Of a stretch of DNA of 13,634 bases, positions 8,216-13,634 are shown piece after piece. The first letter of the stretch is position 1. Each line of letters begins with the position of its first letter. The DNA lies in NCBI GenBank assembly GCA_013002625.1, contig JABDJE010000111.1, positions 1 to 13,634 on the forward strand, read 5' to 3'. The notes beneath the pieces are model-generated. The model ran no database searches and had not been told where the DNA came from. It worked only from the letters and a program-made list of their open reading frames with translations. Source of the stretch: Saprospiraceae bacterium (lineage in GTDB: Bacteria > Bacteroidota > Bacteroidia > Chitinophagales > Saprospiraceae). The position numbers and the translations under genes are program-made.

Positions 8216-8290
8216 TTCCGATAAATCGGAAATGGTACGGGATTTCGCAAACGGAGTTTGCTCAACAAGGAGTCCTTTCGGAGGCTTGTT
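8216..8290. repeat. Cluster of three short hairpins
   Basis: Three inverted repeats follow one another: 8216-8231 (TTCCGAT/ATCGGAA around two bases), 8247-8261 (GCAAAC/GTTTGC around GGA), and 8264-8290 (AACAAG/CTTGTT outside, TCC/GGA inside, loop TTTC). The density is much higher than in nearby intergenic DNA. They may be remains of small palindromic repeats, or of a structured RNA. I do not recognise the family. Confidence 0.4.
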
Positions 8291-8312
8291 CTTTTGGTTC
8301 TTAGATATATTG

Positions 8313-8348
8313 AAAAAAAAGCTCAATCATTTTCATGATCGAGCTTTT
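8313..8348 (-). terminator. Intrinsic terminator 2 (minus strand)
   Basis: Arms 8318-8330 and 8335-8347 make a 13-bp stem with a GAAA tetraloop when read on the minus strand, with one G-U pair that is an A-C mismatch on the plus strand. Eight T follow the stem on the minus strand. It is a diverged relative of terminator 1 (both have CATGAYCGAG followed by a T-rich stretch on the plus strand) and lies downstream of the tRNA-Asn remnant. Confidence 0.75.
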
Positions 8349-8355
8349 ATTGTAT

Positions 8356-8399
8356 GCACTGAAGCGTGCCGAAGCAAAGCGAGGCTCTGCTTCAAGTGC
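8356..8399. repeat. 44-base palindromic insert between tRNA end and terminator
   Basis: GCACTGAAGC (8356-8365) pairs with GCTTCAAGTGC (8389-8399) with one bulged base; an alternative inner hairpin pairs GAAGCA (8371-8376) with TGCTTC (8388-8393), with AGC/GCT inside it. It lies between the tRNA-Asn remnant and terminator 2, where the sister copy at 8186-8197 has only about ten bases. That makes it look like a small palindromic repeat that moved in. Confidence 0.45.
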
Positions 8400-8440
8400 G
8401 CCTCCTCAAGGACTTGAACCTTGGACCTACGGATTAACAG
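8400..8440 (-). pseudogene. tRNA-Asn(GUU) 3' half, 5' half missing
   Basis: Read on the minus strand, 8440-8434 is the anticodon loop CTGTTAA (anticodon GTT). Then come the 3' anticodon strand TCCGT, a five-base variable loop AGGTC, a T arm of CAAGG/TTCAAGT/CCTTG, and the acceptor strand AGGAGGC, followed by G at 8399 as discriminator, which is the base bacterial tRNA-Asn uses. All lengths are canonical. Upstream on that strand, CGGA of the 5' anticodon strand is separated from the loop by six extra bases (TGTAAT), and I find no D arm and no 5' acceptor GCCTCCT. The tRNA therefore cannot fold, so I call a remnant rather than a gene. The break point at the anticodon loop is one that tRNA-targeting integrases are known to use. 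Confidence 0.7.
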
Positions 8441-8670
8441 ATTACATCCGAAGGAATAATATAGTTTCAATGCCTAAATGAGAAGAACAGAACAAAAAGG
8501 AGTATGTATAATCAAGTCCATGTTACTAATTCTAAAAACCACTTAGTTCCTCTTATCTTTACATATAAATCACATTGGACAGGTTCAAAATCTTTACAGT
8601 TTAGAACTATCATACGTAGACTTAAATATCAAATACAGAATGCCTTTCATATTTCATCTTATTTAAGACT

Positions 8671-8674
8671 GGAG
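8671..8674 (+). promoter_or_regulatory. Ribosome binding site deciding the start of the hybrid regulator
   Basis: GGAG lies six bases before the ATG at 8681, a good spacing, and that ATG opens directly into a signal peptide. The alternative ATG at 8504 has GGAG only one base away, too close to serve. Confidence 0.6.
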
Positions 8675-8680
8675 TTTTTT

Positions 8681-11600
8681 ATGCTTTGGCCAATTCTATT
8701 GCTATTACCCTTAAAGTTCTTCGGACAAGAAGAAAATAAACTAATCCCCTATAAAGTCAGACATTATGGTGTTGAAGATGGTTTGTCTCAGGGATCTGTA
8801 TTTAACATGTTGAAAGATAACAGGGGATTTATGTGGTTCACTTCTTATGAAGGGCTAAATAGATTTGATGGCTCATCATTCAAGGTGTATAAGCAAAACA
8901 AACAAGATATATCTAGCATTGATGGAAACAATCCAATTGGGATTGTTGAAGATAGTAAAGGTGATTTATGGATTGGAACTGAAACATGTCTGAACAAATA
9001 TGAAAGGTGTTGTGATAGGTTTAGCCAAGTTTTTGTGCACGATAGTTTAGGAAACAAGGTGTATAGCGCCCATTATCCTTTCTATTCAGATTCTTCGGGC
9101 ATATGGTATATTAATGATATAGAAGGTGTTGCTGTTTATAACCCAGAATCAGGACAGAAATCTATCATCAATTCTGAGTTTAAATATTCCAGATCTAACT
9201 ACAGAATAAACACCGTGTTTTATGGAGACGATGGAACCATTTGGTTAAGAAGAAAAGAAGGTTTAATTAATATTAATCCAAACACTCAAAAGATTGATTA
9301 CTATTTCTCTGACAATTCAAATAACATAATCGGACCCTCCATAAATATTAATAGTTTCTTCGAGGATGATGATGGTATTATTTGGTTAGGCTCTGATAAT
9401 AGTCTTGTCGGTTTTGACAAAAAAGAATTGGAATTTGAAATTCTAAAATTGAATAAAATAAATTCAAGTTTTATTTCCGCAATTGAGGTTAATAATGAAG
9501 GAATGATGTTTCTTGGAACAAACCAGGATGGTGTATTCGTTCTTAATAAACAAAACGAAATAATAGCACAATATGGAACAGATATCAAACACAAAACTCA
9601 ACTGACAAATAACTCCGGTGCGACAATATATATTGATGATAATAATATAGTTTGGATAAATGTTGATCCTGAAGGTATTGATGTATTAATACCAGATAAC
9701 AAGCCATTTAATAAATTTTCTGACAATCTTTTTAATCCATTATATTTTCTGAATAGTGGAACAAGATGTTTTGTCGAAACTGCTGATAAAAAGTTATGGA
9801 TAGGAACACAAGAGGATGGATTAGTTCTTTTCGACCCCGAAACAAATGAAATCAAAGATCAAAAATTAAATGAAGAACAAGGGTTTAATGAGAATCATGC
9901 AACTTGTTTTTTTAGAGATGAGTCCAACAAAATATGGATAGGTACATATGAAGGGCTTTATGTCATGAATGAAGATGGAAGTAATACTAAAAAAATAATT
10001 AACAATTCGAATCCTGAATATTTTAGTGCCTCTAATCTCATTTGGGATATTTTACAAACGCCAGATGGCACCATTATTTTTAGTACAGATGCAGGTATTT
10101 ATTTTATTCCAATAGAAAGGTTGATACCTCAGCAATTAGAAATGTTAGGAAATTTTGTTTCAGGCGATATGTATCTGGATCAAAAGAATAATTTATTTGT
10201 TTCATCAAACTTGAATGGATTCTATGTCCTCAAGTTGGATGAACAAACTGAGAAACAACCTTTCTACCATCATGGTAAAGACTTAAACATCAAGCACTTT
10301 TATGAAGATTCTGATCCTGGCATAATGTGGCTGGCGACGAATAATGGTTTGATAAAACTGTACCATAATAACTCATGGTCCGAAATAGATTCCATTGTAC
10401 ACTATGATTCTTCTCATGGACTGCCCAGTGAATATATTTATGGAATCCTGCCAGATGAATCCGGTAATCTATGGATGAGTACTAATCGTGGAATCAGCAA
10501 ATTTGATAAACAATCGAAGAATTTCACTAACTATGGAACACAAGATGGCATACAGGGATTTGAATTTAATACAAACAGTTTTCTCAGGACAAAAAACAAC
10601 TTACTATATTTTGGTGGCACCAAAGGATTCAATTCATTTAATCCTCAACATATCTCTTCCAATTTAATAGCTCCACCACAGGTACAGCTTTTAAGTATGT
10701 TAGTCAATGGAGAGCCATTTGAAAGTAACACCTATATTGGTGAAACCTCATCTATATCACTGAAGCACACACAAAACACATTTACCTTCAGCTTTGCTTC
10801 AATGGATTTTATCAGTGGTAGTAATAGTCAATATAGGGTCAAACTTGAAGGATATGATGATGATTGGATAATGAAAGGGACCGATAATTCTGTAAGATAT
10901 ACAAAGGTGCCTCCAGGAAAATATACTTTACAGATTAAGACAGCAAATGATGACGGGATATGGAACGAAAACCCAACTCAACTAGGAATAAGCATTAACC
11001 CGCCCTGGTACAATACATGGTGGGCCTACATATTGTCAGCTATTATTGTCTTTGGTTTGCTGATTTACTTTTATAGATTTCAGGTATCAAGAAAATTAGC
11101 CCGCCAAGAAGCGAGTAGATTAAAGGAACTGGATGAATTCAAAACTAAATTCTATGACAATATTACTCATGAATTCAGAACTCCATTGACCATTATACTC
11201 GGGATGACAGATAAGCTTGAAGATGCACATCCTGAAAATTCGAAACTTCTTCATTTAATAAGGAAAAATGGAAAAGCACTACTGGATCTTGTAAATCAAA
11301 TGCTGGATTTATCAAAGATTAGATCGGGAACTTTAAAAGGGGAGATGATTCAGGACGATATTATTGGTTTTCTTAACAGATTTGTTAGTTCATCTGAATC
11401 CTATGCACGCACTAAGAATTTAGGATTACAATTCCATTCGGATATTTCTAAATTGATTATGGATTTTGACATTCAAAAAATGGAAACAATTCTAGGAAAT
11501 TTATTATCAAACGCCTTTAAGTTTACTCCAGAATACGGTAATATCTTAGTCCTTGCAGAAGAAATAATCTGGAATAATCAAAATGCCTTATGTATACGGG

Positions 11601-12667
11601 TTAAGGATTCAGGCGTTGGTATGTCAAAAGAACAGCTATCACAAATATTTGAAAGGTATTACCAGGCTGATACTGAGCACGATAATAAAAGAGGATATGG
11701 TCTGGGGCTGGCTATTGTTTTTGAGTTGGTGCGCTTTTTAAAAGGAAAAATCTTTGCTGAGAGCACCTTAAATCAAGGGACAATTTTTACAATATATTTT
11801 CCTATATCAAATAATGCCAAAATTGTACCTTTGGATAAACCGTTGACCGAATTGACAAAGATTGGTTCAGTTTCTCCAGAATCATCTAATATCCAGGAAG
11901 ATAATATAGGTACTAACCTTCCTGTACTGTTAATCATTGAAGACAATATAGATGTCACTTTTTACCTAAAAGATTGTTTAAAAAACCAATACGAAATTTA
12001 TACTGAAGGAGATGGAGTATCCGGTATCAATAAAGCCTTAGAGATAACGCCTGATATCATTATCAGTGATATAATGATGCCTGGAAAGAATGGGTTTGAA
12101 GTTTGTGAAACGCTGAAATCGGATCAACGTACTAGCCATATTCCTATTATTATGCTTACTGCAAAGTCTTCAGATCAAGACAGAATGAAGGGCCTGAGTA
12201 AAGGTGCAGATGCATATCTATTAAAACCATTTAACAAAGCTGAATTAGAAATTCGTTTAAAGAAACTGGTGGAATTGAGAACAGCTTTGCAGGCAAAGTA
12301 CAGTAACGCTATACAATCACCTGCTGTAATAAAGGACCATCAAACCAATCTTGAAAGTGCTTTTCTGAATAAGCTCAACAAGATTCTTGATACACATTTG
12401 GATGATAGTAGCTTGGATATTGCATTACTCTGTAATAAAATGAATATGAGCAGGGTACAAATACATCGTAAATTAAAAGCCCTTACTGATAAATCAACAT
12501 CTATCTATATTCGATCTTATCGATTGAATAAAGCAAAAGATCTTCTTACAAATCTTAATCTAAATATTTCTGAAATAGCTTATCAGACCGGATTTGAAAG
12601 CTTGAGTTGGTTTACACAGGCTTACAAAGAAGAATTCGGTAAAACCCCTTCTGAAACGCGCAAATAG
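8681..12667 (+). CDS. Hybrid two-component system sensor/regulator (propeller, kinase, receiver, AraC)
   Basis: The 1328-residue chain begins with a signal peptide (MLWPILLLLPLKFFGQ). About residues 20-670 hold a dozen or more Reg_prop blades marked by motifs such as LWIGT...GL; a Y_Y_Y domain covers about 700-765, one membrane helix 780-800, the histidine kinase H-box NITHEFRTP has H830, and the ATPase has N944 in its N-box with DSGVGM and GYGLGLA further on. The receiver has acidic residues E1087 and D1088, phospho-acceptor D1130 and K1182; the AraC helix-turn-helix fills about 1225 to the end. All signalling residues are intact. Family knowledge: such proteins bind a ligand in the periplasm, usually a glycan breakdown product, phosphorylate themselves and switch on nearby genes. 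The likely target is the secreted repeat protein downstream. An in-frame ATG at 8504 would bury the signal peptide 59 residues in. Confidence 0.94.
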   Translation: MLWPILLLLPLKFFGQEENKLIPYKVRHYGVEDGLSQGSVFNMLKDNRGFMWFTSYEGLNRFDGSSFKVYKQNKQDISSIDGNNPIGIVEDSKGDLWIGTETCLNKYERCCDRFSQVFVHDSLGNKVYSAHYPFYSDSSGIWYINDIEGVAVYNPESGQKSIINSEFKYSRSNYRINTVFYGDDGTIWLRRKEGLININPNTQKIDYYFSDNSNNIIGPSININSFFEDDDGIIWLGSDNSLVGFDKKELEFEILKLNKINSSFISAIEVNNEGMMFLGTNQDGVFVLNKQNEIIAQYGTDIKHKTQLTNNSGATIYIDDNNIVWINVDPEGIDVLIPDNKPFNKFSDNLFNPLYFLNSGTRCFVETADKKLWIGTQEDGLVLFDPETNEIKDQKLNEEQGFNENHATCFFRDESNKIWIGTYEGLYVMNEDGSNTKKIINNSNPEYFSASNLIWDILQTPDGTIIFSTDAGIYFIPIERLIPQQLEMLGNFVSGDMYLDQKNNLFVSSNLNGFYVLKLDEQTEKQPFYHHGKDLNIKHFYEDSDPGIMWLATNNGLIKLYHNNSWSEIDSIVHYDSSHGLPSEYIYGILPDESGNLWMSTNRGISKFDKQSKNFTNYGTQDGIQGFEFNTNSFLRTKNNLLYFGGTKGFNSFNPQHISSNLIAPPQVQLLSMLVNGEPFESNTYIGETSSISLKHTQNTFTFSFASMDFISGSNSQYRVKLEGYDDDWIMKGTDNSVRYTKVPPGKYTLQIKTANDDGIWNENPTQLGISINPPWYNTWWAYILSAIIVFGLLIYFYRFQVSRKLARQEASRLKELDEFKTKFYDNITHEFRTPLTIILGMTDKLEDAHPENSKLLHLIRKNGKALLDLVNQMLDLSKIRSGTLKGEMIQDDIIGFLNRFVSSSESYARTKNLGLQFHSDISKLIMDFDIQKMETILGNLLSNAFKFTPEYGNILVLAEEIIWNNQNALCIRVKDSGVGMSKEQLSQIFERYYQADTEHDNKRGYGLGLAIVFELVRFLKGKIFAESTLNQGTIFTIYFPISNNAKIVPLDKPLTELTKIGSVSPESSNIQEDNIGTNLPVLLIIEDNIDVTFYLKDCLKNQYEIYTEGDGVSGINKALEITPDIIISDIMMPGKNGFEVCETLKSDQRTSHIPIIMLTAKSSDQDRMKGLSKGADAYLLKPFNKAELEIRLKKLVELRTALQAKYSNAIQSPAVIKDHQTNLESAFLNKLNKILDTHLDDSSLDIALLCNKMNMSRVQIHRKLKALTDKSTSIYIRSYRLNKAKDLLTNLNLNISEIAYQTGFESLSWFTQAYKEEFGKTPSETRK

Positions 12668-12809
12668 CTGATATTTAGGTAGTTGAATATGATGTCTTTA
12701 ACAAATCTTACATTGACAATCATTGCTATGTAACAATACCTAAAAAGAATGAAACACTGGCTAAAAGCCTTACTCTAAGATTTATTGATATTGGAAATGA
12801 AAATAATTA

Positions 12810-12831
12810 CTCAGTGTAATAAAGCACTGAG
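12810..12831. promoter_or_regulatory. Perfect 7-bp hairpin between regulator and repeat-protein genes
   Basis: CTCAGTG (12810-12816) and CACTGAG (12825-12831) flank an eight-base loop. No T-run follows on the plus strand, so it is not a typical terminator. It lies 52 bases before the ATG at 12884, in the only gap where the downstream promoter can be, so it may be an activator site or leader hairpin. Confidence 0.3.
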
Positions 12832-12883
12832 GAAGGCATACTATGCTAGTTATAAATTATTTGTTTAATAAAATGGAAAAATT

Positions 12884-13634
12884 ATGAAAGAGATTTTAAT
12901 TACAGCAAAACCCTGGAAAAAGATTACAAAAAAAAACTTTCTTAGAAGTTTTCTAGTATTCTTTATTATTGGATTTGCGAATTTAGTCTCAGGACAGGCA
13001 GACATTATCTTAACCACTATTTCAGGATCTGATGAAGACATCTTTCAGGGTACCCAAAATAATGTGGTTTATATTCTACAAATGGACGTATCTACAACCA
13101 CTGCTCATTTGGATAATTTTTCTATGGTTACCGCAGGCACATATGACAGTGATGATGTCAATCGATTTCGCATTTACCGCAATTCTATTCCTTCCTTCAG
13201 TGGAGCAACATATATGGGACAAGATGGCACTACCACGGGTTCTGGAGAAACGGCAAGTATTCCTACAAACTACAATTTTGGAATAGGGACCCATTATTTA
13301 CTAATTACGGCTTACTTAAATAATGATGCCACAGATGGCAACACCATCCATTTTGATGGTGGGACAAATCCCGCTGTATTAAGCTTTACCACAGCCCCAA
13401 ATTTCACAGATAATCAAAGTGATGTAGCAGGGACAAAAACTATCCAGGGCTCAGACATTAGCTTAACCACTATTTCAGGACCAGATGAAGACATCTTCCA
13501 GGGTACTCAAAACAATGTGGTGTACATACTGCAAATGGATGTATCTACAACGACTGCTCATTTGAGTAATTTTTCCATGGTAACCGCTGGCACATATGAC
13601 AGTGATGATGTCACCCAATTTCGTATTTACCGCA
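12884..13634 (+). CDS. Secreted protein with 151-residue tandem repeats (3' end missing)
   Basis: The frame opens with ATG at 12884 and runs without a stop to the right edge, giving 250 residues of a longer protein. Residues 1-38 are a basic start followed by a hydrophobic core (FLRSFLVFFIIGFANLVSG), a signal peptide ending near GQA. The mature part begins with a repeat of 151 residues that restarts at 13454. Each unit has DEDIFQGTQNNVVYILQMDV, then FSMVTAGTYDSDDV with an FRIYR strand, and GTHYLLITAYLNNDATDGNTI, a pattern I recall from beta-rich modules repeated in large surface and type IX-secreted proteins of Bacteroidetes. Binding or adhesion is likely, but the C-terminus, where a sorting signal would be, is outside the window. 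It lies 216 bases after the hybrid regulator on the same strand. Confidence 0.85.
   Translation, partial: MKEILITAKPWKKITKKNFLRSFLVFFIIGFANLVSGQADIILTTISGSDEDIFQGTQNNVVYILQMDVSTTTAHLDNFSMVTAGTYDSDDVNRFRIYRNSIPSFSGATYMGQDGTTTGSGETASIPTNYNFGIGTHYLLITAYLNNDATDGNTIHFDGGTNPAVLSFTTAPNFTDNQSDVAGTKTIQGSDISLTTISGPDEDIFQGTQNNVVYILQMDVSTTTAHLSNFSMVTAGTYDSDDVTQFRIYR
13001..13634 (+). repeat. 453-bp tandem coding repeat (one full, one partial unit)
   Basis: Unit 1 runs 13001-13453 and unit 2 starts at 13454 and is cut by the window edge after 181 bases. Over those 181 bases I count 21 differences: thirteen codons changed silently and five replaced. The period is 151 codons, so the reading frame is kept. 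Confidence 0.9.

Larger units (their letters stand above)
8115..8680. other. Gene-free island with tRNA remnant and hairpins
   Basis: Between the arfB stop and the preferred start of the hybrid regulator there are 566 bases without a convincing gene. An open frame at 8172-8417 merely reads through the repeats, and its two halves resemble each other (HDRVFIL against HDRAFIV) because the two terminators do. On the minus strand the island holds two tRNA acceptor ends with their terminators, plus several hairpins, listed separately. From 8441 to 8670 I see nothing beyond a possible leader for the regulator gene. Confidence 0.7.

Noticed and set aside
8172..8417. Open frame of 81 codons in the tRNA remnant region
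   Set aside because: It reads through both terminator hairpins and the tRNA fragment; its internal likeness reflects the repeated hairpins, and it has no recognisable domain or ribosome binding site.
8156..8440. CRISPR array, suggested by repeated hairpins
   Set aside because: Only two diverged copies of unequal spacing, no constant repeat length and no cas gene in the window.
8504..8680. In-frame 59-codon extension of the hybrid regulator
   Set aside because: It would put the signal peptide in the interior, and its ribosome binding site is one base from the ATG; the ATG at 8681 has a well-spaced GGAG.
12689..12733. Fourteen-residue open frame that could be a leader peptide before the repeat protein
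   Set aside because: No ribosome binding site, no run of regulatory codons and no attenuator-like hairpin next to it.
13032..13294. Overlapping open frames on both strands near the right end
   Set aside because: They overlap the repeat-protein frame, which has a signal peptide, mostly silent divergence between units and no stop to the edge, so these are shadows.

Overview
The window looks like a chromosomal piece from a marine or soil-type member of the Bacteroidetes, most likely the Cytophagia side of the phylum (inference). The evidence is the AT-rich coding sequence with few clear Shine-Dalgarno sites, a full hybrid two-component system (periplasmic propellers, kinase, receiver and AraC domain in one chain), a secreted protein built of long internal repeats, and several genes that seem to start with TTG.

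The left part (1-4894) is all on the + strand. It starts inside a multiheme cytochrome c fused to HEAT-like and TPR repeats. Next come a tocopherol cyclase-like protein and, 5 bases further on, a small GIY-YIG-family protein. After a leader holding a 24-bp near-perfect palindrome there is a complete ABC exporter half-transporter. A YihN-like major facilitator permease (to 6331) follows and converges on a minus-strand cation:proton antiporter (6379-7608). The antiporter is divergent from arfB, a ribosome-rescue peptidyl-tRNA hydrolase; an imperfect 28-bp dyad lies between the two.

The stretch 8115-8680 has no convincing gene but is not empty. On the minus strand it holds the 3' half of a tRNA-Asn(GUU) gene (anticodon loop to discriminator base) with no 5' half, and a second, shorter copy of the same acceptor end followed by CCA. 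A diverged intrinsic terminator follows each of them. Hairpins fill the space between. This looks like a decayed or rearranged tRNA locus, possibly an old integration site.

The right part (8681-13634) is a 1328-residue hybrid two-component regulator and, 216 bases further on, the start of a secreted protein with a 151-residue tandem repeat that runs off the window. No SusC/SusD pair lies between them, so a regulator of the type usually tied to polysaccharide use here stands next to a surface-type repeat protein. That pairing, the tRNA-Asn remnant locus and the altered antiporter motif are the most notable points. I found no clear, wholly new multi-gene system.
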